64,000 bases of DNA from Rhodococcus yunnanensis NBRC 103083 (GCF_001895005.1 NZ_BCXH01000017.1:62001-126000), one strand, 5' to 3'. Shown: positions 16,883 to 27,070, counted from the stretch's first letter. The notes: generated from the letters alone by a model not told the origin. Numbers and translations are program-made.

Positions 16883-18409
16883 GTGAGTGAGTTGCGCATG
16901 CCGAGCATGCAACCCGCCGTTGTCGGTAAGGCGACGACACGGGACTGGTTCGGGCTGATCGTATTGGCGTTCGCCGTGCTGTTGATCGCCGTCGACGGGA
17001 CGGTGCTCGATCTCGCCCTTCCGTTCATCAGCTCCGATCTTGCGCCGAGCAGCAATCAACTGCTCTGGATCATCGATGTCTACTCGTTCGTGCTCGCGGG
17101 CCTGCTCATCACGATGGGCACGCTCGGCGATCGAATCGGTCGTCGGAAACTGCTGCTGATCGGCGCGGCAGGCTTCGGTGTCGCATCTGTTGTCGCTGCG
17201 TTCTCGGTCAGCCCGGAAATGCTGATCGCCGCCCGTGTATTGCAAGGACTGTCGGGCGCAACATTGATGCCTGCGACACTCGGTCTGATCCGAACCATGT
17301 TCACAGACCCCCGCCAGCGCGTCACGGCGATCGGTGTGTGGGGTGCGATGGCAGGTGGCGGAGCAGCGGCAGGTCCGCTGGTCGGAGGCTGGTTGCTGGA
17401 GCATTTCTGGTGGGGATCGGTATTTCTCGTCAACATCCCCGTCATGATCGCGTTGATCGCGCTCGGTCCGCTAGTGATACCGGAGTCGAAGGATCCGAAT
17501 CCGGGCAAGTTCGACCTGGTCAGTGCAGGTCTGTCGATGCTCGCACTCGTACCACTCGTCTACGCCGTCAAGGAAACCGCAGCCCACGGATTCAGTGGTG
17601 TGAATGCTCTTGCCGCTGTGATCGGACTCGTGGCAGGCATCGTCTTCGTCCGGCGCCAGAAGGTTCTCGACGTTCCGATGATCGATCTGCGGCTCTTCGC
17701 CAAACCTGCGTTCTCGACGGCCGTGTTCACCAACTTCCTGTCGGTGTTCGCCCTTGCGGGCGTGCTGTTCTTCGGTGCGCAGTACGTGCAGCTCGTTCTG
17801 GGTAACAGTCCGCTGGAGGCGGGGCTGCTGCTGTTGCCGGGGACGGCGTCGAGCATCGTGACCTCGCTTGTCGCTGCCTACCTGATCAGGGTGTGGCGTC
17901 CGGCAACGGTCCTGGCGGGCGGTCTCGCATTCTCTGCTGTGGGCGCAGCACTGTTGTTCGGCCTCGGCGTCGACTCCGGTCCGACGTTGTTCATCTTGGG
18001 CTTCGTTCTGGTCGGGGCTGGTGCGGGAATCGCGCTGACCTTGACTTCGGACCTCGTGGTCAGTTCCGTCGAACCGGAAAGGGCGGGCGCGGCGTCCGCT
18101 GTGTCCGAGACGGCCTACGAACTCGGCATAGCCCTGGGCGTCGCAATACTCGGCACCGTTGTGATGTCGTACTTCCGACGCGGCCTCGACGTGTCGGGTC
18201 TGGAGCCGTCGCAGGCTGCGGCGGCGCAGGAGACACTCGGCGGCGCGACCGAGGTCGCGCGAAGCCTGCCCGAGCGTGCGGCGGAACTGCTCAGCGATTC
18301 GGCGCACGCAGCGTTCGTGAACGGAATGCACGCGGCGTCGGTGGCCACGGCCGTCGTGCTGGCCGTGACTGCCGTCGCAGTGCTGGTGCGAATGCGCACC
18401 CGAGTGTGA
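16883..18409 (+). CDS. MFS drug exporter, DHA2 (14-TM) type
   Basis: The 508-residue membrane protein should export small toxic molecules by proton antiport. It begins with a short cytoplasmic tail and then AVLLIAVDGTVLDLALPFI, the DHA2 motif D1, followed by GDRIGRRKLLLIG (motif A) after helix 2 and VWGAMAGGGAAAGPLVGG (motif C). About 14 hydrophobic segments are visible. GTG at 16883 was chosen because GAGGAG lies six bases upstream. Control by the adjacent TetR is very likely. Substrates cannot be read from sequence. Confidence 0.9.
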   Translation: MSELRMPSMQPAVVGKATTRDWFGLIVLAFAVLLIAVDGTVLDLALPFISSDLAPSSNQLLWIIDVYSFVLAGLLITMGTLGDRIGRRKLLLIGAAGFGVASVVAAFSVSPEMLIAARVLQGLSGATLMPATLGLIRTMFTDPRQRVTAIGVWGAMAGGGAAAGPLVGGWLLEHFWWGSVFLVNIPVMIALIALGPLVIPESKDPNPGKFDLVSAGLSMLALVPLVYAVKETAAHGFSGVNALAAVIGLVAGIVFVRRQKVLDVPMIDLRLFAKPAFSTAVFTNFLSVFALAGVLFFGAQYVQLVLGNSPLEAGLLLLPGTASSIVTSLVAAYLIRVWRPATVLAGGLAFSAVGAALLFGLGVDSGPTLFILGFVLVGAGAGIALTLTSDLVVSSVEPERAGAASAVSETAYELGIALGVAILGTVVMSYFRRGLDVSGLEPSQAAAAQETLGGATEVARSLPERAAELLSDSAHAAFVNGMHAASVATAVVLAVTAVAVLVRMRTRV

Positions 18410-18426
18410 GGGTTCACATCGGGCAG

Positions 18427-20178
18427 TTACCGTCCATACGCGGGCGGTGATGCAGCGAGAATAGTGAACGAATGACCGGGAATTCTTGTTGCCGAACCGG
18501 TTTCGTCCGATGTCGGCGGCTCCCACGACAGAAGTGGGGTGCCGCCGACCGGAACGGTCACGTCATTCGGAGAAAGGTTGCACACCAGGCGAATCGAACC
18601 ACGATGGATGACGATCCACTGTTCGTCCTCGTCGTAGTCGACGGTCAGGTTTTCGAGCCACGGATCGGTCAACTCCGCGTATTGGCGGCGCAGCCGAAGC
18701 AATCCGCGATAGACCTCGAGCAATCTCGCGTGGTCTCCGCTGCCGAGTTCGGTCCAGTCGAGCTTGGACCTGAGGAATGTCTCCGGGTCCTGTGGATCGG
18801 GGATGTCTGCACTGTCCCAGCCGTGTTCGGCGAACTCGGCCTTTCTTCCGTCGGCTGTCGCCTTGCCCAGCTCCGGCTCCGGATGGGATGTGAAGAACTG
18901 GAATGGCGTCGACGCGCCCCATTCCTCGCCCATGAAGAGCATCGGCGTGTACGGCGAGGCGAGCACCAACGCTGCTTTGACGGCCAACTGCCCGGGGGAG
19001 AGGTAGAAGCCCGGTCGGTCTCCGGTGGCGCGATTGCCGACCTGGTCGTGTGTCGTGGTGTACGCGACGAACGAACTTGCCGGGACGCGCCTGGTGTCGA
19101 TCGGACGACCGTGCCGACGGCCCCGGAAGGTGGAATACGTTCCGGCGTGGAAGAACCCTTGCCGCACCGTGTTCGCCAGTGCCTGCAAGGATCCGAAGTC
19201 GCCGTAGTAACCCTGGCGCTCACCCGAGACTGCAGCGTGGATGGCGTGATGGAGGTCGTCGTCCCACTGTGCGTCGAGACCGTAACCGCCACCCGACCTC
19301 GGCGTGATGAGGGAGGGGTCGTTGAGATCGCTCTCGGCGATCAATGTGAGTGGGCGCCCGAGATGCGCCGAGAGTCTGCGCGTGTCGATCGCCAGTTCTT
19401 CGAGCAGATGCACCGCGGTGTGGTCGACGATCGCGTGGACCGCATCGAGCCGTAGACCGTCGATGTGGAACTCCGAGAACCATCGCAGTGCGTTCTCGAT
19501 GGCGTATCTGCGTACGGTGCCGGAATTCGCTTCGGCGTAGTTGATGGACTGTCCCCACGTGTTGGCGCCCTGCGCCATGTACGGGCCGTACTTCTCCAAA
19601 TAGTTTCCCGACGGGCCGAGATGGTTGTAGACCACGTCCAGCACCACCGCCAATCCGCGGTTGTGGCAGGCGTTCACCAGGCGTTGCAATCCGTCCGGGC
19701 CGCCGTACGCCTCGTGGACGGTGTACCAGAGAACGCCGTCGTAGCCCCAGTTGTGGGTGCCGTTGAAGCCGTTGACCGGCATGATCTCCACGAACGTGAC
19801 GCCGAGGTCGACGAGGTGGTCGAGCTTGCCGATCGCCGCATCGAACGTACCCTCGGATGTGAATGTGCCGGTGTGCAATTCGTACACGACTCCGCCTTGC
19901 AGCTGACGGCCGGTCCACGCGTCGTCCGTCCATGCCGATTCGTCGAGTCGATGCACCTGGGAGAGCTCGTGTACGCCGTCCGGCTGGCGGGGTGAACGCG
20001 GGTCGGGCAGAACGGCGGCGTCGTCGTCCAGAACGTAGCCGTACCTGCTGTCGGCCTCGGCCTCTGCGTCGACGAACCACCACCCGTCGTCCCGTCGCTG
20101 CATCGGATGGAGTTCACCGTCCAGGTGTAGGCGAACTGTCGTCGGAGTCGGTGCCCATACCTCGAAGCGGTGGTTCAT
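18427..20178 (-). CDS. treZ: Malto-oligosyltrehalose trehalohydrolase
   Basis: This GH13 hydrolase releases trehalose from the maltooligosyltrehalose made by TreY. The 583-residue protein has an N-terminal beta domain (about 1-85) and then the catalytic barrel, with DVVYNH at 181-186, nucleophile Asp245 in DGLRLDA, acid/base Glu282 in LIAESDLND, and TTHDQVGNRATGDR near the C-terminal part. Its ATG overlaps the treY stop (ATGA). It is the last gene of the acyltransferase-glgX-treY-treZ operon and ends 17 bases from the convergent efflux gene. Confidence 0.96.
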   Translation of the reverse strand: MNHRFEVWAPTPTTVRLHLDGELHPMQRRDDGWWFVDAEAEADSRYGYVLDDDAAVLPDPRSPRQPDGVHELSQVHRLDESAWTDDAWTGRQLQGGVVYELHTGTFTSEGTFDAAIGKLDHLVDLGVTFVEIMPVNGFNGTHNWGYDGVLWYTVHEAYGGPDGLQRLVNACHNRGLAVVLDVVYNHLGPSGNYLEKYGPYMAQGANTWGQSINYAEANSGTVRRYAIENALRWFSEFHIDGLRLDAVHAIVDHTAVHLLEELAIDTRRLSAHLGRPLTLIAESDLNDPSLITPRSGGGYGLDAQWDDDLHHAIHAAVSGERQGYYGDFGSLQALANTVRQGFFHAGTYSTFRGRRHGRPIDTRRVPASSFVAYTTTHDQVGNRATGDRPGFYLSPGQLAVKAALVLASPYTPMLFMGEEWGASTPFQFFTSHPEPELGKATADGRKAEFAEHGWDSADIPDPQDPETFLRSKLDWTELGSGDHARLLEVYRGLLRLRRQYAELTDPWLENLTVDYDEDEQWIVIHRGSIRLVCNLSPNDVTVPVGGTPLLSWEPPTSDETGSATRIPGHSFTILAASPPAYGR

Positions 20179-22580
20179 CGGTCTTGCTCTCCTGCGTTCT
20201 CGCGGACCAGCAACGCCACAGGTAGCGCCCGGAACAGCTCGGCTGCCGTGCTCTCGCCGGTGTACACCGATTCGGTGAGCCGGTCACGCCACTGTCCAGG
20301 GGGGAGTACCACCGATGTCGTTCCCCAACCCTGGTGCGGGTCCTGACTTTCGGCGGCGAGGGTCAACGAGTGCCTGGTTGCCAGCGCGAGCACATCGGGA
20401 TCGTCGAGCTCGGGGCCGCGCGAGAATCCGAGCACGTGCGTCGACGCCGATCCTGTTGCCTGCACCGGAGCATACGTTCCGCCGACGAAGCTGGCGGAAC
20501 GCTCGCGGCGTAGTCGCAGCGCGGTTCGGACGACATGGAACTTTGCCGCCGGGTCGGTGGTGGCGGCAGTAGATGTGGTGCCCGACAGTAGATGTCGACG
20601 AACGGTGTAGTCGACCGGACGTCGGTTGTCCGGGTCGACGAGCGAGTCGTCCCACAATTCGGTGCCCTGGTAGACATCTGGAATGCCGGGTCCGACGAGG
20701 TGAAGGAGCTTCTGACCGAGCGCATCACTGCGGCCGTGTGGGTCGAGTCGTGTGACGAGCAATGTCAGCGAATCGGCGACCGATCCCCGGGTGATCGAGT
20801 CCACCCACTGGTGCACCGATGCCTCGAAGGTGTCGTCGACGTCGTTCCACCCGGTGCGAAGACCTGCCTCGCGAATCGCCTTCTCCGCGTAGGCGTGAAT
20901 TCGCGACCGTAGCTCGTCGGTGACGACCCCGTCGGCCGGCCAGACGCCGAAGATGTTCTGCCACAAGAAGAGTCCGGTTGCGCCGTCCGGGCTCGGCACC
21001 AGCAACTCCCAGTCTGCGATGCACCGTGCCCACAATTCGGGTGTCTGCGACAGGACGCCGATGCGAGCACGTACGTCCTCGCCCCGCTTGGTGTCGTGGG
21101 TGGACAGCGTTGTCATCGCAGCAGGCCACCGCGCCGCGCGGTCCGCGTTCGCGAGATGGAACTGGGCGGGAGCCACGCCGAAATCGGCCGGGTCGCCGCC
21201 GACCTCTTGCAGCGAGATCAGCCGTGTCGCACGGTAGAACAAGCAGTCCTCGACGCCCTTCGCCGTCACGGCGCCGCACACCTGCTCGAACCTGACCGCC
21301 GACTCGTCGCCGATGACGAGTGCCGTTGCGACGGCATTCGATCCGGCTTCGAGGGCCGGGTTCGTCGCCAGTATCGCGCCGAGGACACGAGGCACGGTTC
21401 CGGCCAGGGGCGCGTAGTCGGATCGGTAGTACGGCATGTGCGACACCAGAGCGACGACGGCCTCGCGCACGTCCTCGAAGGGGACGTCCGATCGTGATTC
21501 TCTGATGATCGCCCGGGTCAGGCGCCGGACCTCGGGTGCCAGATCTCCCTGTGCGACCGAGCGTTTGAGCTCCAGCTCGGACTCGTGAAGCCACGTCGGG
21601 TCGCCCGAGAATCCGGTACGGGCGCGGCTGAGATCGCTCAGCGCCCCGGCACCTGCGGGGTCGACGAAGACTCCACCGAGATCGGCCAAAGCGTCGTAAC
21701 CCGTTGTGCCGTCGACGGGTAGGGACTCGTCGAGAGGTTCACCGCGTGCGAGAATTTTCTCGACGACGAGCCAGCGGTCCGGTCCCATCAACTCGCGCAG
21801 CTCGGTCAGGTAACCCGCCGGGTCGGCAAGGCCGTCGGGATGATCGACGCGGATACCGTCGACCAGACCGTCCTTCATCCAGCTCGCGATCTCCACGTGT
21901 GAGGCGGTGAAGACGTCGAAGTCCTCTTGGCGAAGGCCTGCCAGCCCGTTGACCGAGAAGAAGCGGCGGTACCCCACGAGTCCGGCTTTCCAGCTGACCA
22001 GGCGATAGGCCTGCGCATCGTGTACGGCCTGCGCATCGTCGCCGTCGGTGCCCTCGGCGATGGGAAACCTGTGGTCGTAGTAGGCCAGGAGCGGCGCAGC
22101 TCCACTGCGGTCGATCGTCAGCTCGGCAGCGTCCTCCTCGGAGCCCAGGACCGGTAGCGCGATCTTGCCGTCGGCACCGTTGTCCTCGGCCCAGTCGATG
22201 TCGAAGAAGGCTGCGTACTCCGAGTCACGGCCTGCGGTGAGTACGTCCCACCACCACTGGTTCTGTCGTGGATCATCGACGCCGACATGGTTGGGGACGA
22301 TGTCGACGACCGCACCCATACCCCGTGCGTGCAGCTCCGCTGCCAGCGCCTCGAGTGCGGGTCTGCCGCCGAGTGCAGGGGAGACGGCAGTGGGATCGAC
22401 GACGTCGTATCCGTGGGTCGATCCTTCGGTGGCAGCGAGCACGGGAGACAGATATGCATGGGTGACGCCGAGATCGTCGAGATAGTCGACGATGCCTCGG
22501 GCATCCTCCAACGTGAACCCGTCCGGGCGGAGTTGCAGTCGATAGGTGCTGGACGGAATCGGCCTCGAAGGGGTCAACAC
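20175..22580 (-). CDS. treY: Maltooligosyl trehalose synthase
   Basis: This enzyme rearranges the reducing-end alpha-1,4 bond of maltooligosaccharides to the alpha-1,1 bond of trehalose. At 801 residues it has the usual size. Motifs include STYRLQL at the N-terminus, DIVPNH at 93-98, nucleophile Asp246 in DGIRVDHPDG, general acid Glu274 in VEKILARGE, and STHDTKRGED for the third carboxylate. The GTG start lies four bases after the glgX stop, so the pair is tightly coupled. Together with treZ and glgX it forms the glycogen-to-trehalose route. Confidence 0.96.
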   Translation of the reverse strand: MLTPSRPIPSSTYRLQLRPDGFTLEDARGIVDYLDDLGVTHAYLSPVLAATEGSTHGYDVVDPTAVSPALGGRPALEALAAELHARGMGAVVDIVPNHVGVDDPRQNQWWWDVLTAGRDSEYAAFFDIDWAEDNGADGKIALPVLGSEEDAAELTIDRSGAAPLLAYYDHRFPIAEGTDGDDAQAVHDAQAYRLVSWKAGLVGYRRFFSVNGLAGLRQEDFDVFTASHVEIASWMKDGLVDGIRVDHPDGLADPAGYLTELRELMGPDRWLVVEKILARGEPLDESLPVDGTTGYDALADLGGVFVDPAGAGALSDLSRARTGFSGDPTWLHESELELKRSVAQGDLAPEVRRLTRAIIRESRSDVPFEDVREAVVALVSHMPYYRSDYAPLAGTVPRVLGAILATNPALEAGSNAVATALVIGDESAVRFEQVCGAVTAKGVEDCLFYRATRLISLQEVGGDPADFGVAPAQFHLANADRAARWPAAMTTLSTHDTKRGEDVRARIGVLSQTPELWARCIADWELLVPSPDGATGLFLWQNIFGVWPADGVVTDELRSRIHAYAEKAIREAGLRTGWNDVDDTFEASVHQWVDSITRGSVADSLTLLVTRLDPHGRSDALGQKLLHLVGPGIPDVYQGTELWDDSLVDPDNRRPVDYTVRRHLLSGTTSTAATTDPAAKFHVVRTALRLRRERSASFVGGTYAPVQATGSASTHVLGFSRGPELDDPDVLALATRHSLTLAAESQDPHQGWGTTSVVLPPGQWRDRLTESVYTGESTAAELFRALPVALLVRENAGEQDR

Positions 22581-22584
22581 AGTG

Positions 22585-24840
22585 TCAGTCCGTCTTTCGT
22601 AGAACGAGGAGTGACCGGGCAGCCACCTTCACCGGTGTACCCGCTTCGATGACATTTTCACTCGATCCCGTCGGAACAGCTGTGTCGAGTGCGACAGTCC
22701 ACTCCTTCGCGTACTCACCGTCGGGTGTCAAAAACTCGATCGTCTCGTGATGTGCGTTGAAACACAGCAGGAACGAGTCGTCGACGACGCGTTCACCGCG
22801 CTGATTGGGCTCGGGGATTCCGTCGCCGTTGAGGAAGACGGTGAGGCTCTTGCCGAATCCGCTGTCCCAGTCCTCGGGTGTCATCTCTTCCCCGAACGGT
22901 GTGAGCCATGCGATGTCGCGTGCCTGCTCACCGCTTCGGATGGGCCTGCCCTCGAAGAATCGTCGACGACGGAAGACCGGATGGTCGTTGCGCAGCGCGA
23001 TCGCAGTCTTGGTGAACTCGATGAGGTCCGCGTTGGTCTCGGCGAGAGACCAGTCCATCCATGCCAACTCGGAGTCCTGGCAGTAGACGTTGTTGTTGCC
23101 CTGCTGTGTCCGTCCGAGTTCGTCGCCGTGCGCGATCATCGGGGTGCCCTGGCTGAGCAGCAGTGTGGCCATGATGTTGCGAATCTGGCGGCCACGAAGT
23201 TCGAGGATCTCGGGGTCGTCGGTCGGGCCCTCCACCCCGCAGTTCCACGACCTATTGTGGCTCTCGCCGTCGTTGTTGTTCTCGCCGTTGGCCTCGTTGT
23301 GCTTGTCGTTGTAGGACACGAGGTCGTTCAGGGTGAAACCGTCGTGCGCGATGACGAAGTTGATGCTGGCACCCGGTCGTCGACCCGTCGCTTCGTACAG
23401 GTCCGAAGATCCGGTGAGCCGGGAGGCGAACTCACCGAGCGTGGCAGGCTCGCCGCGCCAGTAGTCGCGAACGGTGTCGCGGTACTTGCCGTTCCATTCG
23501 GTCCACAATCCGGGGAAGTTGCCGACCTGGTAGCCGCCTTCACCGATGTCCCACGGCTCGGCGATGAGCTTGACCTGGCTGACGATCGGGTCCTGCTGTA
23601 CGAGGTCGAAGAATGCGCTCAGTCGGTCGACGTCGTGAAGTTCGCGTGCAAGAGTCGAGGCGAGGTCGAACCGGAAACCGTCCACGTGCATTTCGGTGAC
23701 CCAGTACCGAAGCGAGTCCATGATCAGTTGCAGCGTGTGTGGGTGGCGAGCGTTGAGGCTGTTTCCGGTGCCGGTGTAGTCCATGTAGTGCGCGTTGTCA
23801 CCGTCGACGACTCGGTAGTAGGCGGCGTTGTCGATTCCACGGAAGCTGATGGTCGGGCCCATGTGATTGCCCTCGGCGGTGTGGTTGTAGACGACGTCGA
23901 GGATCACCTCGATACCGGCCGCGTGGAATGCTCGCACCATCGCTTTGAACTCGGTCACGGCCGCGCCCGCGGTCGGATTCGAGGAGTAGTCGGCGTGTGG
24001 GGCCAGGAATCCGAAAGTGTTGTAGCCCCAGTAATTTCGGAGTCCCTGGTCGAGCAGCGTCTGGTCCTGCATGAACTGGTGCACCGGCATCAGCTCGATC
24101 GCGGTGATTCCGAGGTTCAGCAGATGGTCGATGATCGCGGGATGTGCGAGCCCGGCGTAGGTGCCGCGCAGCGATTCCGGCACGTCCGGGTGGGTGACGG
24201 TCATGCCCTTGACGTGGGCCTCGTAGATGACCGTCTCGTGATACGGCCGTCGGGGCGCGCGGTCGGCTTGCCAATCGAAGAACGGATTGATGACGACGGT
24301 GGTCATGGTGTGACCGAGCGAGTCGTGTTGCGGGAAGTCGTTGCTCGGCGACACATCGTGCGCGAGCGGTTCGGACTCGACGATCTCGCCGTCCGGATCG
24401 GCCAGGTCGTTGTCGTCCTCGAACGGCTTCTCAGGGGCCGCTGCGTCCTCCGGATCAGGAGCGTCGAAGCTGTAGGAGAACAGGGAGCGGTCGCCGTCGA
24501 ACTCGCCCTCGAATGCTTTTCCGTACGGATCGAGCAGCAACTTGCTGGGGTCGCAGCGATGCCCGTTCGCCGGATCCCACGGGCCATGTACGCGGTAGCC
24601 GTATTTCTGTCCGGGTACCACCGACGGGAGATATCCGTGCCAGACGTATCCGTCGGACTCTTCGAATCTGATACGCGTCTCGGTGCCGTCGTCGGCGATG
24701 AGGCACAGATCGACGGCATCGGCGACTTCGGAGAACAGCGCGAAGTTGGTTCCTGCACCGTCGTAGGTGGCACCGAGCGGGTAGGCCGAGCCGGGCCAGA
24801 CTGCGATCGCGGATGGTTCGATGGATGCGTCCTCAGTCAT
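22585..24840 (-). CDS. glgX: Glycogen debranching enzyme (isoamylase type)
   Basis: This GH13 enzyme cuts alpha-1,6 branches of glycogen and supplies linear maltooligosaccharides to TreY; it is also called TreX. The 751-residue protein has an N-terminal CBM48-like domain (AYPLGATYDGAGTNFALFSE), the catalytic barrel with DVVYNH at 315-320, nucleophile Asp392 in DGFRFDLA and acid/base Glu428 in LIAEPWDIG. An acidic, low-complexity stretch at about residues 126-165 (many Asp, Glu and Pro) separates the domains and is not typical of the catalytic core. It lies 33 bases downstream of the acyltransferase gene and upstream of treY. Confidence 0.95.
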   Translation of the reverse strand: MTEDASIEPSAIAVWPGSAYPLGATYDGAGTNFALFSEVADAVDLCLIADDGTETRIRFEESDGYVWHGYLPSVVPGQKYGYRVHGPWDPANGHRCDPSKLLLDPYGKAFEGEFDGDRSLFSYSFDAPDPEDAAAPEKPFEDDNDLADPDGEIVESEPLAHDVSPSNDFPQHDSLGHTMTTVVINPFFDWQADRAPRRPYHETVIYEAHVKGMTVTHPDVPESLRGTYAGLAHPAIIDHLLNLGITAIELMPVHQFMQDQTLLDQGLRNYWGYNTFGFLAPHADYSSNPTAGAAVTEFKAMVRAFHAAGIEVILDVVYNHTAEGNHMGPTISFRGIDNAAYYRVVDGDNAHYMDYTGTGNSLNARHPHTLQLIMDSLRYWVTEMHVDGFRFDLASTLARELHDVDRLSAFFDLVQQDPIVSQVKLIAEPWDIGEGGYQVGNFPGLWTEWNGKYRDTVRDYWRGEPATLGEFASRLTGSSDLYEATGRRPGASINFVIAHDGFTLNDLVSYNDKHNEANGENNNDGESHNRSWNCGVEGPTDDPEILELRGRQIRNIMATLLLSQGTPMIAHGDELGRTQQGNNNVYCQDSELAWMDWSLAETNADLIEFTKTAIALRNDHPVFRRRRFFEGRPIRSGEQARDIAWLTPFGEEMTPEDWDSGFGKSLTVFLNGDGIPEPNQRGERVVDDSFLLCFNAHHETIEFLTPDGEYAKEWTVALDTAVPTGSSENVIEAGTPVKVAARSLLVLRKTD

Positions 24841-24873
24841 GGATCAACCCTACTGTGGCGCGATCGAACCGTC

Positions 24874-26979
24874 TCACCACCAACCGGTGGCCGCTGCCAT
24901 CTGACGGCCCAGTTCGGTGGTCAGCGTCCGCATGTAGGTCGCGGTCAGGTGATGTTCGTCGCGATAGATCAGAACGTTGCCGACGATCACCCGGCAGATG
25001 TCGTCGTCGCAGAGTGCCTTCGACATGTCGAGCGGAAGGACCGAGGGGAATCTGAACGACGCCGCGAGAGCGGGGTCGAGTGGATCGAGTGCGTTGGCAC
25101 GCGGCATCCCGCACGAGGTGGCGGTCCCGCCGTCCGCTAGGCAGTCGATCGCCCGGTACGCGATGCCGTCTCGCTCGAGCCACGGGTTGTCGCGCATCGC
25201 GAGAACCGGAACTCCGTGGGCGGACAGATCGGCCCAGACCTGCACGTACCAATCGGGGGTGTAGTCGCCGGGGCCGTCCTCGCGCGGTCGTGTCGAGGTG
25301 GTGAAGACGTAGTCCGGATGGGTCTGTTCGATATCGCCGAGAACTGCCTGCGTCCAATCGAGACACCCGGGATACTCCGCGTCGCCGAGCATCGGCATGG
25401 TCCCGACAGTGAGAGGACATCCCATCTTCAAGTAGGTGACGACACGGAACCCGTTCTGACGGCCGAGCAGATCGAGTGCCGTGATCCAGTGTTCGGCATG
25501 GGAGCTCCCCGCGAGCGCGACGGTGCGAGTCGCGTCCGGATCGCCGTATTCGCAGCTGATCACCTCGCTCGTGTCGAAGTCGGCGATGCAACCTTCGATG
25601 GTGGTGATCGGTAGGTCCTCCGGTGCGGAGAACAGTGCCGGCGTGGCGTCGGCATCCTCGGCGAGGGCGCCGTCGGTCATCACGAGCGCTCCAGGGTGTG
25701 TACTGAGATCGCTCGAATCGGAGGCCTGCAGCTGGGCCACCGTCCGGTCGATGTAGAAGTTCCAGCCGACCGAGCCTGCAATGACGGCGGCGGCCATGGA
25801 GGTGGCCACTGCGGTGATCGTGATCCTCGGCACCGTCCACGTCGGTGCCTGCAGAGGCTTCTCGACGAGTCGGACGGTCACCATCGCCAAGACGACCGAC
25901 GCCGCGATGATCAACGTGCCCGCAGGGATACTCGCCGAGGATTCTCCCGAGACGGACAGCCAGAAAATCAGAATCGGCCAGTGCCACAGGTACAGGGGAA
26001 ACGCGATCGATCCGAGCCACAGCCCGAAACGGGTACTGAGCACGCGGGCGACAGGTGTCTGCGGTCCGGCGAGAACGAGTGCGATCGTGGCGAGGACCGG
26101 GACGAGTGCCCACGGTCCGGGAAACTTCTGAACCCCGTCGAGGACGAACCCGCAGCCGACGATCGCGCCGAGTCCGGCGACGGCAAGGACGGTCAGTGCA
26201 GCCCGTCTCGGCCGGGACTCCTGCGTGGGGGCCGTACTGGCTCGTGCGGCGAACAGCGCTGCCAACGCAGCGCCGGTCATGATCTCCCACAGACGTGCGC
26301 CCGTGTCGTAGTAGTTCCACGACTGCAGGCGTGTCGCTCCGTCTGCGGCGTAGACGAAGGACAAGAGGGCAGCACCGGCGAACAGGACGAGAAACAGTCG
26401 CGGATGCGGGCTGGTGCGACCGCCACCACGGGACTTTCGAAGGAGTGCGGACAGTCCGAAGACAACCGCGATGGCCAGTAGATAGAACTGAAACTGCACT
26501 GCGACGGACCACAGATGCTGAACCGGGCTGACGGTGGGATCGGCAGCAAGGTAGTCCTGCGATGTCCACGCCAGTTCCCAGTTGGCGAAGAAGAAGACTC
26601 CGGAGACGAGTTGATCACCGACATCCGCCCAGCGGGTGCGCGGCAGAACCACCACGGTTGCCACCGCGATGCCCATCAGGACGAGAACAAGGGGTGGTCC
26701 CAGCCGCCTCAGTATGCGGCCGACACGTGTCAGCGGATTCAGGCTGCCGCCCGACTGGGCGGTTCGGATCAGGGACGCAGTGAAGAAGAATCCCGTCAAC
26801 GTCAGAAAGACGTCGACACCGCCCGAGACGCGGCCCATCCAGATGTGGAACACCACGACGAGGGCGATCGCGACGCCGCGGAGACCGTTGAGATCGCGGC
26901 GAACATCCGGCCGTGCGCTCGGCGCACTCGTTTCGGCAGGCCGGTCCGATACGCCGAGTGGTTGGTAATGCGCATGCAT
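24874..26979 (-). CDS. Membrane acyltransferase, AT3 domain fused to SGNH domain
   Basis: This two-domain enzyme probably adds acyl groups to a cell-envelope glycan or lipid. Residues 30-410 form an acyltransferase-3 domain with about ten membrane helices and the conserved His45 in VVVFHIWMG. Residues 480-701 form an extracytoplasmic SGNH hydrolase-like domain with GSSHAEHW (nucleophile Ser493, where many relatives have GDSHA) and the Asp674/His677 pair in DEHHLT. The layout equals OafB-type O-acetyltransferases. The ATG at 26979 gives the full N-terminus; no strong ribosome site is seen. As the first gene of the trehalose operon, and syntenic with a mycobacterial acyltransferase next to treX, it may act on a trehalose- or glucan-containing envelope component. 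Confidence 0.88.
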   Translation of the reverse strand: MHAHYQPLGVSDRPAETSAPSARPDVRRDLNGLRGVAIALVVVFHIWMGRVSGGVDVFLTLTGFFFTASLIRTAQSGGSLNPLTRVGRILRRLGPPLVLVLMGIAVATVVVLPRTRWADVGDQLVSGVFFFANWELAWTSQDYLAADPTVSPVQHLWSVAVQFQFYLLAIAVVFGLSALLRKSRGGGRTSPHPRLFLVLFAGAALLSFVYAADGATRLQSWNYYDTGARLWEIMTGAALAALFAARASTAPTQESRPRRAALTVLAVAGLGAIVGCGFVLDGVQKFPGPWALVPVLATIALVLAGPQTPVARVLSTRFGLWLGSIAFPLYLWHWPILIFWLSVSGESSASIPAGTLIIAASVVLAMVTVRLVEKPLQAPTWTVPRITITAVATSMAAAVIAGSVGWNFYIDRTVAQLQASDSSDLSTHPGALVMTDGALAEDADATPALFSAPEDLPITTIEGCIADFDTSEVISCEYGDPDATRTVALAGSSHAEHWITALDLLGRQNGFRVVTYLKMGCPLTVGTMPMLGDAEYPGCLDWTQAVLGDIEQTHPDYVFTTSTRPREDGPGDYTPDWYVQVWADLSAHGVPVLAMRDNPWLERDGIAYRAIDCLADGGTATSCGMPRANALDPLDPALAASFRFPSVLPLDMSKALCDDDICRVIVGNVLIYRDEHHLTATYMRTLTTELGRQMAAATGWW

Positions 26980-27070
26980 AAGAGGGGGAAGGCTCCGACG
27001 GTCGACGTGTATCAGGACGGCGTTCTGTTACTCGGCCACACGATACTGGTCCGAAGCCTCGGGTGAACAA

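Noticed and set aside
22747..25140. Plus-strand open frame of about 797 codons opposite glgX
   Set aside because: It is a shadow of glgX and the acyltransferase end with a Val/Arg/Asp-biased composition and no motif.
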